Positions 32,930 to 45,113 of a stretch of DNA of 64,000 bases are shown one piece after another. Under the pieces are notes generated by a model, which was given only the letters and a program-made list of their open reading frames with translations, did no database searches and was not told the DNA's origin. The stretch comes from Tretioscincus oriximinensis (taxonomy: Eukaryota; Chordata; Lepidosauria; Squamata; Gymnophthalmidae), in contig JAJVDF010000124.1 in the NCBI GenBank assembly GCA_022410635.1, forward strand, positions 1,162,438 to 1,226,437, written 5' to 3'. Within the stretch, counting starts at the first letter, position 1; each line of letters begins with the position of its first letter. A program made the translations under genes and the position numbers.

Positions 32930-33351
32930 TATAGAGGGGTCCCTCAGCTAACTTCCTGTAAGCAGCAAAAATGTTTCCTATTGGTGGGACTGGGCCAGAT
33001 TGGCTAAAGAGGATTTTTCCCTCCCTAGGCTAGTTGTGGGGTAGGCTGGGAGCTGCAGTTTGCAAGGCCCATCCCAGGCTAAGCAGAAGGTACTGCACAT
33101 CCCAGCAGGCCCCACCACTAGCAGAACGGCCGCTCTGTTTCACTTTTTTTCCCATTTTGAGCTGCTACTGTCAGCTTCGTGAAGTTGCTGGGCATCCAAG
33201 CTTTTATAATAAGGTACTTGTGATTGTGAAAAATAGCGTAGAAAAGCAGGCAGAAATACAACTTAAACCCATAAAACAGAAATTCTGCCAGGCAGTACTG
33301 AAACAGGAAGCTGGCAGTTTGTTATTGTTTAAATCTGGAACCCCGTCTATA
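32930..33351 (-). mobile_element. TIR element family C (422 bp, inverted copy)
   Basis: Bounded by TATAGAGGGGTCCCTCAG on the left and CTGGAACCCCGTCTATA on the right; if the element is TAGA...TCTA the flanks are TA duplications. The ZNF143-like motifs are diverged here (gctgggagctgcagttt, actgcacatcccagcagg). A CR1 begins ten bases to the right. Confidence 0.8.
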
Positions 33352-33360
33352 TCCTCTGTC

Positions 33361-33685
33361 ATAAGAACATTAGAACATAAGAAGAGCCATACTGGATCAG
33401 GCCACAGCCCATCAAGTCCAGCATTCTGTGTCACACAGAGGCCCACCAGATGCACCTGGGCAGTCCGAACAGAGGAAAGCAAAATATGCTCCTGTTCATG
33501 ACTCCCTGCAAATGGTATCTCAGGAGTCCTGCCTGTTGCTCCATCCGGGAGGCAACATCCAGACATCCATCCTAGTATCCATTTATACCCTTCGTGTCCA
33601 TAAACCTGTCTAATCCTGTCTTGAAGCTATCCAAGCTGTTAGCTACCACTACCTCTTCAGGAAGTAAATTCCACAGGCCAATGTC
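33361..33685 (-). mobile_element. CR1-like LINE 3' end
   Basis: Full landmarks: ataagaacattagaacataa, cacagcccatcaagtccag, gttagctaccactacctct. A young-looking copy. Confidence 0.85.
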
Positions 33686-33885
33686 AACCACTTTTGAGGC
33701 CCAGGATTCAGCCACTTCCTAGGTCTCTGGACACATTCCCAACATTAGCAAAACAAAAGAAATATCCCTTTGACAAAACCTATTGAACACAGCAGCAACC
33801 TTTACCTAAAGAAAGCATGGTGCCGCAAATGGAACCGTCTGCCAAATTTGGGAAGAAATCGAAAGAGTACTGATTCCCAAATATT

Positions 33886-34282
33886 ATGGCATCTCAATAA
33901 ATGAAAATATTGTGGAAAAGTGAATGTATTTTAGTAATTCAACTCTAATAGTGACTTATAGTCACACCAGAATGTGACACCAGAATATTTTCTCACAATA
34001 TTCTGTTTTTTTCTGAGACACTGACTGGGTTTTCATTATCTGTAAGGCGTAATCATAAACATTAAAATAAATAAATGCTTGAACTAGATCATTTTGTGTC
34101 TAAGGAATCTGTATAATATACAGCTACACTGTACTGCCAAAAATATTCGCTTACCCACCCACACAAGTGAATGCAGGTATGAGTGAATATTTTTGGCAAT
34201 CTAGTGTATGAGTTTTACTCTTTGAACTGATTTAATGAAACAAACGATTTTTCCATGATATTCTCATTTATTGAGATGCACT
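33886..34282. mobile_element. Tc1/mariner-type non-autonomous element containing a smaller one
   Basis: TIRs GGCATCTCAATAAATGA and TCATTTATTGAGATGCA face inward, with TA-containing flanks. The termini resemble a Tc1/mariner-like family widespread in fish and some tetrapods (recollection, not a search). It encloses the separate miniature element at 34125-34208. Confidence 0.7.
34125..34208. mobile_element. 84-bp Tc1-type miniature element nested in another element
   Basis: Starts TACACTGTACTGCCAAAAA and ends TTTTTGGCAATCTAGTGTA, almost a pure pair of TIRs with TA at both ends. TIRs of this type are familiar from fish Tc1-like transposons (recollection). Confidence 0.7.
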
Positions 34283-35990
34283 ATTCTCAGCACTTGGCTA
34301 TTAAAACATCTGGAAAAATAAAAGTGTACGGGCTGCTGGTTGACCCTGAAACATAATTCTTTCATCCGGGGTTAAAGAAACTTTGATTTTTGCCACACCC
34401 CATGGACTTTAGCNAGGGTGAAATGAGAAACCTTTTTTCCTATAGTTTTTCACATACTTACAGACATCTTGCTTCACAACGCCCAGGTGACACGTCTTGA
34501 AAATCTCCACCTTCACAGCATTATTGTCTTTCGTGGTGGTGGCTAATCCAAAAGGAATATCTGTTTTAAATATCCTTTATATTCCTTGAATATTCAGCAG
34601 CCTGGATGCCCTATGCAGTGTCCAACAGAGATGTCCCTTGAAAAAATCAATGAGAAAATTACAAGAAACCAATGTTCCAATCCAAAAGGAAAAAAAGAGT
34701 GATTTCCAAATCACAGAAAATGCTAAGAGTTCTTTCTCGGATGTCCAGCCAGTTTGAACGTTCAGCTTGCAATTTTCCTTCTTCCTTTACCCCAGAAGTT
34801 TTTTTGTAAACGTTCCCAAATCTCGTGGTCAGCAAAAACTTCCCAGAAAATCCATCTGGGCAGGCCAAGAAACTGTATTGCTTTTCAGGCTGCATAGATT
34901 TTGAGACACAGGCAGAAAAGGAAAGACAAGTTGGAACAGGGATTTATGTTGTAACCGCAGGGTGGAATTGCAGTTCAAATGAAAGACATTTACTTATTTC
35001 TCTCCAAAGGCTTTTTTTTAAAAAAAACTGACACAGTTAGGAGAACCACAAATTTTGCCTTGTCATGAAATCCAGAAAGCTCTTTTGTTCCAAAATGCAC
35101 AGAAGCATAAACTCAAAATTCAGCTTCACACTTTCAAATATAGCTTTCTTCTTATCCAAACTAAGGAAAGATAAACTCCCAGATATATATATATGTATAT
35201 ATATATATATTTAAAAGCTTCAGAACTTTATTTTCTTTTCCTGAAATGATAGCCCATTATCTTCATCTTCAGAAATATCCATAAGCTTCTCAAACATTCC
35301 CATTTTCCTCACAATTTTGTTTTATTAAATTCCAAAATTGCAAAATGTAAAACGTGCCAATCCAAATTTCCTTACTAGTTCCAAATATCGATCAAAATAC
35401 ACAGCCTGAAAACATTGGGGCTGAGAGGGGAAAAATATCCAAAAATAGGAATCACAACGTAGATTAAAATGAACTTCCTCCCTTTACAAAGAAATATATT
35501 ATATCCACAAAAGGTGCAAATACTTTTTTATATAAAATTTCAAAGGGGATCGTATACCCCAATATTAAAACAAAAAATTATTGCAAACACTGAATAATCC
35601 CTTGCGATGTTGGCTCCACAGCTTTTCCTGGCTCCAAAACACAGTTCCACAGCAAATAATCTTTGCAGAGTGGGATCCTGCACAGATTTTGCACTCCAGG
35701 TGGATCCAGAAGGAGCCAGACGACGTCCAAGGGAGTGAAGCCTCAGAATCCAGGGAAGCAGTTGTGCTCCTTAAAGCCAAGATCCTGGCCAGGAGTGAAA
35801 TAATTGTCAGATGACGATATTGCACAATGCAAAAGATAGGAAACTCATCCAATTGGCAACCTCTTCCTGACTCTTTGCTGCAAGTAGGATAGTGGCTTAG
35901 TTTACAAATCCAGTGGTGGTTCCTCCTCTTTCACGCGTGGCTGGCAGTAGGTCACTTTCCAGATGTTTGGATGATGGGAGAGGAGGGAGG
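34283..35990 (-). other. EFS upstream or first-intron sequence, unrecognised
   Basis: A/T-rich sequence with a (TA)n stretch near 35186-35212 and several aaaatcc-type motifs. No exon with a start codon followed by a donor suitable for EFS was found here. Confidence 0.4.
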
Positions 35991-36535
35991 CGGCTTTTCC
36001 CAGAAGGTCACTCATTGGGTTCCTCCTTCCCTTAATTCTGGCCTTTCTCTCTCTCTAAATAGACACCTCTTTTGCTGATGCAAACAGGTTTGCTTCGCCC
36101 CAGGCTTTGAAGGGACAGTTTTCGAAGGCAAAAGAGTCCCACACCCTCACATGAAGGCTCAGAGGGCTCCCACTCCGGATCCTGGCTCCACACCAAAGCA
36201 GCGCGCTTTCCCCTCCTCCTCCTCTTCCTCCTCCTAAGAAGTTTTGGGCCTCATGGATGCCCCGGGCGGCAGGGGGGTCAAATGGCTGGAGGCGGCCTGG
36301 CCTGGGGAGGGGGGAGGCAGCAGGGAGGGCCAAGGGGACGATGGGGGGGGGGAGGGACTCAGGCAAAAAGGTGGCCGTCAAAAGGACGGAGGGGGAGTGG
36401 AGAAGAGGAAGACAAAAGGCAGAAGGGAGCAGGAGGGCAGGTGGAAGTGGAGAGACACTCTGGGAAGTCGAAGCAGAGGAGGAGAAAAGGGGGAGCAAAA
36501 GGCTTGGAAAGAAGGAAGAAGCACGAAGCGAGTCT

Positions 36536-36785
36536 CGTTCTTTCTTCCTTCTTTCGTTCTTTTCTTCTTTCTTTCCTTCCTTTTCTTCTTTCCTTCTCCC
36601 TTCCTCCCTCTCTCTTTCCTTTTACTTTCTTTCTCCTTTCTTTCNTTCTTTCACTTCGCCCTTCCTTCCGTCCTTTCTCTGTTTCTCTCCTTCCTTTCTC
36701 ACCCTCTATCTCTTTCCTTTCTCCTTCCTCTCTTTTCCCTTTCTCTCTCTCTCTCCTTCCCCCTCGCTCGCCTTTCACTCGCTCN
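36536..36785. repeat. Polypyrimidine tract with short CTG run
   Basis: About 240 bases of nearly pure C/T (TTCC, CTTT, CTCT mixtures), ending in a short (CTG)n at about 36786-36804. Confidence 0.85.
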
Positions 36786-36922
36786 CTGCTGCTGCTGCTG
36801 CTGGGNTCTCTCTTCCCTCAGCCCCCCCAAGGGCGCGCAGGGAGGCGAGGGGATTAGCCCGGCCGCCCATCTGGTGGGCGAGGGGCTGGGGGGGGGTTTG
36901 CCGCTGCTCCCCCCCTTTCCCC

Positions 36923-37195
36923 NNNNNNNNNNNNNNNNNNNNNNNNNNNNNNNNNNNNNNNNNNNNNNNNNNNNNNNNNNNNNNNNNNNNNNNNNNNNNN
37001 NNNNNNNNNNNNNNNNNNNNNNNNNNNNNNNNNNNNNNNNNNNNNNNNNNNNNNNNNNNNNNNNNNNNNNNNNNNNNNNNNNNNNNNNNNNNNNNNNNNN
37101 NNNNNNNNNNNNNNNNNNNNNNNNNNNNNNNNNNNNNNNNNNNNNNNNNNNNNNNNNNNNNNNNNNNNNNNNNNNNNNNNNNNNNNNNNNNNNNN
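36923..37195. other. Assembly gap (273 N)
   Basis: Run of N flanked by C-rich sequence on both sides, typical of a difficult GC-rich promoter. Confidence 0.95.
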
Positions 37196-37522
37196 CCCCC
37201 TCCCTCAGTCGCACACGTCTCCTAGCCTTGGCCAAACCCCCCCCCACCCTCCTCTTCCCGCCTCCTCCCAAAATCCTGGGTCCTAGAGGCGCCCGCCCGC
37301 CCGCCTGTCCTGCGCCCAGGATCTGAAGCAGAAAATCTTGGGGATCCATTCAAAAGGTTGGCAGTGAAAGGGTTTGTGTGTGTGTGACGGATGGTGGGGG
37401 TGTGGCGGGCAGGTAAGCAGCACCTGACCACCTTGCTCCACGTTCCTCACTGCAGGCAGGTGAATGCAGGGGGTTCAGAGGTCCTCCCCACTGAGCCTTT
37501 AGCTGCATCCCCACTTCCCTTA

Positions 37523-37672
37523 AGCCCTGNNCACACGGAGCCATATCCTGTGCTTTATCTCAGCATGGCAGCCTGCCACCCACATGCCAGTGCAGGCTAT
37601 GGCAGGCCCCGAATGGGACCTGCCATAGTCTACACTGGCGTGCGGGTGGCCACGTTCTGTCCCGAGATGTTA
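37523..37672. mobile_element. Palindromic element, hairpin family B (diverged)
   Basis: Contains the family centre ctatggcaggccccgaatgg and its inverted arms (cacatgccagtgcaggc with ctacactggcgtgcggg). The outer ends are degenerate. Confidence 0.6.
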
Positions 37673-38084
37673 ACCTTCAAATTTATTCCACTATAACTGG
37701 ATATTCCACAATGAAGCATGGATACTGTGGAATAAACCCATGCCTGAAAAACAAATATTAATATTAATTAAAAAGTTCATATTTTTCAAGTCATCCTTGA
37801 ACAAAATGCCCTTTGACATTGATATTAGTTTCCCCCATTTTATTCTAACTTTCATGGAAGGTCTCTGAACTTTCACCNGTCTACATTTGTCCTTTTTCTT
37901 TTATATATATTATTTCATTATCTGTTATGTTAAAGTGTTCCCTTAATTGTTTTGAGCAGTATATATTATATATGTATATATATATTATTTTTTTCTTTTT
38001 TATATATACGTTCTGTCCAGAGATATAGCCCAGAATAAGGTTCTGTGGGGACACATTGGGAGGAATCTTTCTTGGATCGTCTAA

Positions 38085-38450
38085 TGGGCACCAGGTGTAA
38101 GCAATAACAAACTGGCTGCTGACTTCCAGGTTGAATTCCTATTTCCTGTTTTATGGTTCTTAGTTGCATTTCTGCCTGCTTTTCTACACCACTTTTTCAC
38201 AATGCCAAAGGCTGATGATAAAAGCTTGGGTGCCCAGCAGCTTCACAGAGCTGGTAGTAGCAGCAGCAGCTCAAATGTGAAAAAAGTGAAACAGAGATGG
38301 GGATGTGCTGCCAGTGGGCCCTGCTGGGAAGTGTAGTCTGAACAGCCGGCAACCATGCCATACAGACTACAGCTCCCAGACTACACTGCAGTTAGATCTG
38401 AGAGAGAGGAAGCCTCTTTAGCTAATCTGCTCNGAGTCCTACCCATAGTT
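38085..38450 (+). mobile_element. TIR element family C copy
   Basis: Starts aggtgtaagcaataacaaac and contains ctgctgggaagtgtagtctg at about 38325 and gactacagctcccagactac at about 38363. The 3' TIR is lost. Confidence 0.7.
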
Positions 38451-38604
38451 TTCACCTTGTCCAATTATTGATCTTCAGGTCTTCGAACTGCATACAATCG
38501 AGACCTTCTCTCCTGTGATTGGACAAGAGGGCATAACTTTATCCAATCAGGAGGAGGAAGAGGCAGCTTTGGTCTCTCGGAACCGGAAACCTGAGGAAAT
38601 CTGA

Positions 38605-38885
38605 TGTGGACTGCTTACCTGGAAGTCTCCCACTTCGACTCTGCCTTCCACTAAAAGGTTAGAGATTAGTCCTTCAGAGCTCTCTCAGTCTCAACTATTT
38701 CACAGTCAGTTGTGAAGAGAAGAACAAAAGATTGTGTAAGCCACTTTGCTTCCTTTCGAGTTGAGAAAAGCGAGGTATAAACTTTATTTATTTATTTACA
38801 TTTATATACTGCCCTTTTTCTGAATGTCTCAAAGCAGTTTAAAAAATAACAGATTAAAACAATAGTATCTAAAAGTAGCGAAGAG
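38605..38885 (+). mobile_element. SINE fragments and tail
   Basis: 38605-38785 is a plus-strand SINE body (gtctcccacttcgactctgc, gagaaaagcgaggtataaac) and 38790-38885 a minus-oriented tail (ctgccctttttctgaatgtc). Confidence 0.55.
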
Positions 38886-38909
38886 TTTTTTTTATCCAAA
38901 TTCCAACAA

Positions 38910-39070
38910 AAACCGACTCTTCTTCTTCTCCTCCTTTTCCTCCTTCTCCCTCCTTCTCCTTTTTCTCCTCCTTCTTCTTCTCCTTCTTCTAGTTCTTCTT
39001 CTCACTCTTCTTCTTCTCCTCCTCTTCTTCTCCTCCCTCTTCTTATCTTTCCTGTCCTCCTCCTCCTTCT
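38910..39070. repeat. Polypyrimidine (CTT/CTC)n microsatellite
   Basis: About 160 bases of CTT, CTC and CCT triplets with few interruptions. Confidence 0.85.
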
Positions 39071-39804
39071 TCAGTGACATCATTGACTTTTGGTAGCCTA
39101 TGATTCCGTTCCGTTTAACAACCAAGAAACACCCTGCAAAACAGTTCTGCAAAACTGGTGATTACAGCTGCAAAATGGAATGAGAGAAATGGTGGTTTTG
39201 CTGGAACTGCTTATTCTTGCATGTAGGTTGTGATTACTGCGTGAAAGGGAGAGGGAGACTGCACTCTGTACATGCTCAAGCCTATTCTACCCATCTTATT
39301 CAAACACTAGTGATGCCACCATTCAATGCAGTGGGGTGCTGGCTAGGAAGGGAGCTCCCGTCAAGCTCCTGGATCCGGCAGCGGAGGTGGTGAGCGGGTG
39401 CCNGCGGGTGCGTTGAGGGGATGGCCCTGGGCATGTTGGGAGGGTCATGCTGAGACTGTTGAACGTGCTGTAGACATGGCGGCAGCATGCGTGTGTGGTT
39501 TCTGAGTGATCAGCCTGCTATCACCTTGCAATACAGAGGGCAGTTAGTGAGGGACCTCACCTCAAGCTCCCAGTGTTGGCAGAAGCGAGCGGGAGTTGTG
39601 AGTGGGCAGTCGGCACCTGGGCCAATCACTCCAATGTGGGTGCCACCATTTTGTAGGCAACCNTGGTTGGTTGGCCTATCAGTTCCATAGGGGGGCGGGG
39701 TTACAGTCCCTGTGTTGCTGATTGGCTGGAGTGATGATCGCCAGGATGGAAATTAGTTATAAGGATACTTATTTTTTCTTTAGGAAACAAAGATTATTTG
39801 GAAA

Positions 39805-40085
39805 TTTAGTAGTACGGTGGTGCCGAGGTTAAGAGCAACAGTCTTTCAACAGAGAGATTGATGTTCAAGGCCTCATGTGTCTGCTGTGTAAAGGGGTGAG
39901 CTCCTGCTACTGGCCCCAGCTTCAGTCAACGTAGCTGTTCGAAAGCAAACAATTGCAAGTAGTTTAGTAGGTACTATCACAATGTGGTGGGGAAGACAGA
40001 TGTAAGCCTTTGGGCAAAAAATAGCTTGTAAGTCTCTCTGAGTCCCTTCGGGTGAGGCTTTGGAAGAACCCAGTTCTTCTCGCAA
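39805..40085 (+). mobile_element. TTC-tailed tRNA-derived SINE
   Basis: Tail and body shared with other copies: gtagctgttcgaaagcaaac, gaagacagatgtaagccttt, gtgaggctttggaagaaccc, cagttcttct. Confidence 0.7.
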
Positions 40086-40087
40086 AG

Positions 40088-40240
40088 GAGCTAGCAGCAT
40101 TTTGAGACTAACTTGAGAAAAGTGGGTGGCATNTGAAGAAGTAGACGTGTCCATGAAAGCTTATGCCACCCACTTTTCTCAAGTTCTGCTAGCTCCTTTG
40201 CTGGAGTTTCTACTAGACTAACACGGCTATTTCTCTGAAA
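40088..40240. repeat. Short inverted repeat around a reptile interspersed motif
   Basis: aaggagctagcag at 40088 and ctgctagctccttt at 40188 are inverted, as are acttgagaaaagtgggtggc and gccacccacttttctcaagt. The middle (aagcttatgccacc) recurs near 26840 and 47120. Confidence 0.6.
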
Positions 40241-40249
40241 TTGACTACC

Positions 40250-40345
40250 AGTTCTCCTCCTCCTCCTTCTCCTCCTCCTTCTCCTCCTTCTCCTCCTCCT
40301 TCTTCTCCTTCTCTTTCTCCTCCTCCTCCTCCTTCTTCTTCAGGG
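40250..40345. repeat. Polypyrimidine (CTC/CTT)n microsatellite
   Basis: About 95 bases of CTC, CTT and CCT triplets. Confidence 0.85.
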
Positions 40346-41160
40346 AACCCTAGCCCTCAACAGGCCTTCCTTCTCCCTGATCCCACCCCTCCCATGCTCA
40401 GGAATCTCCTTTTTGTTTGCTTCGCTATGGTTACCCTTTCTGTTATCTGCAAACCACAGAGGTATTTTCCTGCCCATCTAAACTGTGTGGCAAGATGGAA
40501 ATCATCAGCAATCGCCATGGACAGGCAACTGGGATTCCTCTCCAAAACAGTGGAGAAACACAGGTAGATAGGGCCACTAATAGTTCTTTGTTACACATTC
40601 GTGTTATGCAACAAGGTCTTTGTCTGCAGTTTCTGCCTCATCGACCCTTCAGAAAACAACTGGACCGATTCAAGAAATGTGCATTTTGCTCCTGCAAGGA
40701 CATAAAGTCAGGCTTGGCATTCGGTGAAGCCCAGAATCAGGCAGATTAGAAATATGGTGGAAGGTTAATAAAAAAAACCTTACTTTCATTGCTCTGGTCG
40801 CCAATAGAAATGTGAGCAGCAGCTGAAATCCAAAAGTGTTCCTGTCGACAGACTGCGTGACNATCTCCAGGACTGCAGGGTGCCTTTAAAGGCCAGCTGC
40901 TGAGAGACGGTGGCTTCCGCATCCAAACATCTGGCTGCTAATTGCCACAGCTGGCTCGACACACATTTTGCTGGTCTTAAAAGATCTGCACTGTCTGTCC
41001 GTTTGCTATAGAGCCCAGTTCAAGGGATTAACAGATTGAAAATCTCCTAATATTTGAAGGAACTCCTCCTCCCATAAGATCTTCCAGTGGGGCCCCCCTG
41101 ATAGTCCCAGGTGGCCTCCAAGTAACAGAATGGTCTCTTCTCTGAGGNGCACCAGGCACC
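40346..41160. other. Intergenic, nothing recognised
   Basis: Between EFS and IL25; no exon or nameable repeat. Confidence 0.45.
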
Positions 41161-41164
41161 TACA

Positions 41165-41785
41165 CTGTACAAGGTGGCTTGATTAAGGCTCGCCTGTTCA
41201 CTGTTGCCTGCATGTCCAGATTGGACTACTGTAATGCACTCTATATGGTGCTGCCCTTGAAAACAGTTCGGAACTTGCAGTTGGTGCAGAATGCATCAGT
41301 TTGATTTCCATCTGGAAAGACTGGACAGGCACACATCACATCAGTCTTGAAAGAGCTGCATAGGATGCCAATTTGCTACCGAGCCCAACTCAAGATACTA
41401 AGGCCCTAAATAACTTGCCTCCCAAATACCTAAAGGAAGGCCTTCCCCTGTATCAGCCTGTCTATGCCTTGACATCTACAGAGGAGGTCCTCCCGGCTTC
41501 CACCTCCCTCAGTGGCAAAGAGGGTGGGAACCTGGGATAGGACCTTCTCTGTGGTGGCCCCCAAACTTTGTTACAGTCTCCTCCTTGAGGTGCATCAATC
41601 ACCATCTCTGTCAGCATTTAGAAAACACTTGAAGGTGGACCTCTTTCACCTGGCCTTAGGTTGAAAAAACTGCTCTCCCTTCAGCACTTTTAGATATTGT
41701 TGTTTTAATATGTTAATTTGGTTTTTATTGTTAACCCCCCTAAAACCTTTGGGCAAAAGACGGTATAGAAATGCAAATAAACAAA
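41165..41785 (+). mobile_element. L2-type LINE, 3' end
   Basis: Frames read RLDYCNALYMVLPLKTVRNL-like sequence at about 41217-41280, then an L2 C-terminal region (ttgcctcccaaatacctaaa, gtggtggcccccaaactttg), ending gacggtatagaaatgcaaat. Confidence 0.8.
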
Positions 41786-41789
41786 CAAA

Positions 41790-43060
41790 CAAACTCTATC
41801 CTCTTTCCTTACCGGCCCTGTCATGTTTTAGCTATTTTTATTATTTTGATGTTGATTTGCCCTGAGACCCTTGGACACAGAGGGGAATATAATTATAATT
41901 CCGCTAATGGGATCCTGGCTCCATCTAGAGAGGCGTGTCATTTGCACTTGGGTGGGAAAATGTCCGCTCTCTTCAAATGCTGGCCTAACCCCACAGGACA
42001 GACTGGCAGGCAACAATTAACATTTGCCACAGTGTTGAAGCAAATTTGCAGGACCTCAGCTGTGTTGGCCTCATGTCTTCCCCACAGGGTTCTCATATAC
42101 TTCTGAACAGACGTAGGGTCAAGCCTGCTGGCATCCAGGCGCTGCTTACGGAAGGCTGCTAAAACCCACATTCCACCTGGATGCCAGTGTATAATGAAGT
42201 ATAATTAAAATGGAAACACAAAACCTTTGTCCTTGTCTAATGTTCCACTCTTAAGGAGTGTGTACTGTACATTCTGCACAGCCTCCAGTTCCACACTTTC
42301 GACAGTATGAGATTTCGCAGGGTTGTCCCCTCTTTTCTACACAACCTGAGGGTAGTCCAGGAAATCGGACAGGAGGACAAAAACCTATTCTTTGTGCTTG
42401 TGTTGAATTCCACATCCTGATTTGAATGAACCAGCCGAGTCATATGGCTGCAGGTCTGTAGAGAACCCTTAGCAAAGATGCAGATGAAAGCTACTGTTTT
42501 GGAATGTGCCATGACATTAGTCATCAGCTTCAATGCACCCAGCTTGTTCCAAAGGTAACTCATTGTCTGAGCCTCATTTTACTGAGTGACTCAGTACGGG
42601 GAAGCCTTGTCAGACCACGGAATCCTTTGCTTATCGGGTGAAATCTTGAAAAACTGAGGGATAGCCTGAGGCAAAAATTGACCAGGCTTTTCATAACCAT
42701 AAGGAAATCCCTTTCAAGAATCAATATTTATGTTCAGGCACCAACCTGGTTGCTCNGGGGGATATCACATCACATTTCCCTGAATTTTCTGGGCAGGGAA
42801 ACCTGAAGGGGTGGTGTGTGCGTGTGTGATATGATCATTGAGTCCAGACTATTAACTATTGTGAAATTAAACAGATTTGGTTCAGTAAACCTGCATTCAG
42901 TAAGGCCACAGAAGCTAGCTCGGCACTGAAAAAAGGGAATGGTTTCCTCCCATACAACATGCATCCGACATGTCCATCGTGTCCTGAAGATCTGNACTAA
43001 GGGGAAAAGAAGTTTTTAGCTTTAGAAGGTGACTTTTAGAATATTATGCCAAGTTTTTAG
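41790..43060. other. Intergenic, nothing recognised
   Basis: Between EFS and IL25. Short open frames only and no known repeat that I can name. Confidence 0.45.
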
Positions 43061-43064
43061 CATG

Positions 43065-43325
43065 ACGAACGTTGGCACAGAAATTAAGAACAGAGAGGTC
43101 GGTCACTCAAGGCCATGTGTTTGCACCCTTTACTGGCCTTCACTTCAGCCAACCTAGCTGTTTGAAAGTGGGCAACTGCAAGTAGATGAATAGGTACCAT
43201 CTTCTCATTGTGTTGGGGAAGATAGAATGTAAGACTTTGTGCGAGAAATAGCTTTGAGTCCCTTTGTGTGAGAAAAGTGGGGTATAAAAACCCAGTCCCC
43301 CTTCTTCTTCCTCTTCCTCTTCTTT
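43065..43325 (+). mobile_element. TTC-tailed tRNA-derived SINE
   Basis: Head with gttggcacagaaattaagaa, body gtgttggggaagatagaatg, end gagaaaagtggggtataaaa and a C/T-rich tail. Confidence 0.7.
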
Positions 43326-43327
43326 TG

Positions 43328-43850
43328 ATACACTTGGCTTCTATGAACTTGCCTAAACCTATCTTAAAAGCTATCCATGCTACCAGCTACCACCACTTCT
43401 TTTGGAAGTAAATTTCACAGACCTATGATCTTCTGGGTAAGAAATACATTTCCCTTGGCTGTCCTATTTTGCCTGCATATCAGCTTCATAATATGGTGTG
43501 GGCCTGATTTCATACACTTCAAACGCACACTGGATTGACACCTTCATTGAGCTGCCCATNGACACCCCAAGATCCTTTTCCTGCTCTGTCATAGAAAGCT
43601 TGGTATCCACCACTTGACAGGAATAATTNGGGGTCTTTGCCCCAATGTGCATGATTTTGCACTTGCTGAGCTTGACATGCATTTGCCATTTTGTTGCCCA
43701 CTCACCCAATGTCAACAGATCTCTCTGGAGCCTGGCACTGGGGAGTTTTATGACTCTTGCTGAAATGCCACCAGGTTGGCCAACATTTTTAGAATCTCTG
43801 AAGACATTCTTGATTTGTTTGCTGACACAGTCCATTTGCTTAAGACTGAA
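43328..43850 (-). mobile_element. CR1-like LINE fragment
   Basis: The minus strand encodes WQMHVKLSKCKIMHIGAKT and TEQEKDLGV of the CR1 ORF2 C-terminus. The 3' part has gctaccagctaccaccactt. Confidence 0.8.
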
Positions 43851-44330
43851 GATAGTTTAAAAGCATGTGTGTGACCAGGGCTTAGGTCTTAGGCCTAACC
43901 TATTTCCAATAACTTTGCCCCAAGGATACAAGCTGGGCGTGGAGAGCAGGTTTTATCGGGGACATGGTCCTGAACCACCAAGTAATTTTAGCAAATCCTC
44001 TATGGTGCCAGGAGGTTCACGGGTTATCCCCATGGGCAAATTCCACAAGGACATATTGCTTCATCGCTTCAGTTACCTTGCAAGATAAAAGGGAAGGACT
44101 GTAGGAAAGGAACGAAAAATGTAAGATTATTGTGATGAAACAATGGAGAAGAAAAGGCCTAGAAGGAGGGGGCAAAGATTAAGATCTCTGGTGGGATTAC
44201 TGGCGCCTATTCCAAATGTGGAAAGGTCTTGCTATCAAAAAAACACCACGGGATTGGGAAGCTTCCAGACTGGAGCTAACTTAATAAGATTCTCACTCCT
44301 GTCCAGTTTCACAAACACAAGGATAACAAA

Positions 44331-44511
44331 GGCTCTGTCCCCACTGAGCCTTCTTCTTGGCTNTACCTTAGAATAGGAATGTGCCATCTACATGCTAGTG
44401 TAGGCTATGGCAGGCCCCGAATGGGGCCTGCCACAGCCTACACTGGCATGTGGATGACCAAGCTCTGTACCGAGATATAACCCAGAATAAGGCTCAGTGG
44501 GGACAGGGCCA
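44331..44511. mobile_element. Palindromic element, hairpin family B (best copy)
   Basis: Starts GGCTCTGTCCCCACTGAGCC and ends GGCTCAGTGGGGACAGGGCC. The arms remain complementary through to the centre (ctatggcaggcccc/ggggcctgccacag), giving a 181-bp near-perfect hairpin without coding capacity. Confidence 0.8.
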
Positions 44512-44829
44512 AACTGGCAATACAACTAAGAGAAACTTGAAAATGCTGACCCAAGAAAGTGATTTTTAGCAGACTACACAAGTTTAAACAACTAACAGTG
44601 AGATGCTTCCGTGAAATCTCACTGGGTTGTTTTAAGTCTTTCAGGGCTTCTCAGCTCTTTTGTGAGTATAAAATGGCCGAAGGAACAATATTGGCCCTTG
44701 GGAAGAATATCGTGACTGGATAAACAAGATTACAACAAGTTTCCAAAAACATTGTCACATTTTGCATTATTCTACCAAAATGGCACCATAGAAAACTGTA
44801 TTACNCAAACCCTGGTTTCAGAAAATCTT

Positions 44830-45113
44830 GCTACTTTTTACTACCAGAAGAGGTGGTGGTAGCTAANAGCCTGGATAGCTTTAAGACAAGGTTAGATAAA
44901 TTCATGGAAGCCAAGGGTATAAACAGCTACTAGGATGGATAACTTGACACTGCCTCCGAGATGGAGCAACAGGTGGTATTCTTGAAATACTATTTGCAAG
45001 GCGTTGAGAACAGGTGAAGACTATGCCTTCTTTTGTGTCAGAGAGCCCAGGTGCTAAACTAGATGGGCTCCGGACCCATTCAGCAGGGCTCCCCATATGT
45101 TCTTATGTTCTAC
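44830..45113 (+). mobile_element. CR1-like LINE 3' end
   Basis: Landmarks ctaccagaagaggtggtggt, ggatggataacttgacactg and cagcagggctcccc, ending atgttcttatgttc. Confidence 0.8.

Larger units (their letters stand above)
36240..37350 (-). promoter_or_regulatory. GC-rich region with gap, candidate EFS promoter
   Basis: G/C-rich sequence with CpG clusters at both sides of an assembly gap (36923-37195) and a polypyrimidine tract at 36540-36785. It is the only CpG-rich block upstream of EFS in the window, so the EFS first exon may lie here, perhaps in the gap. Position only; no exon was seen. Confidence 0.4.

Noticed and set aside
36244..37326. 360-codon plus-strand open frame
   Set aside because: Bridges a gap and otherwise translates a polypyrimidine tract into Ser/Phe/Leu repeats.
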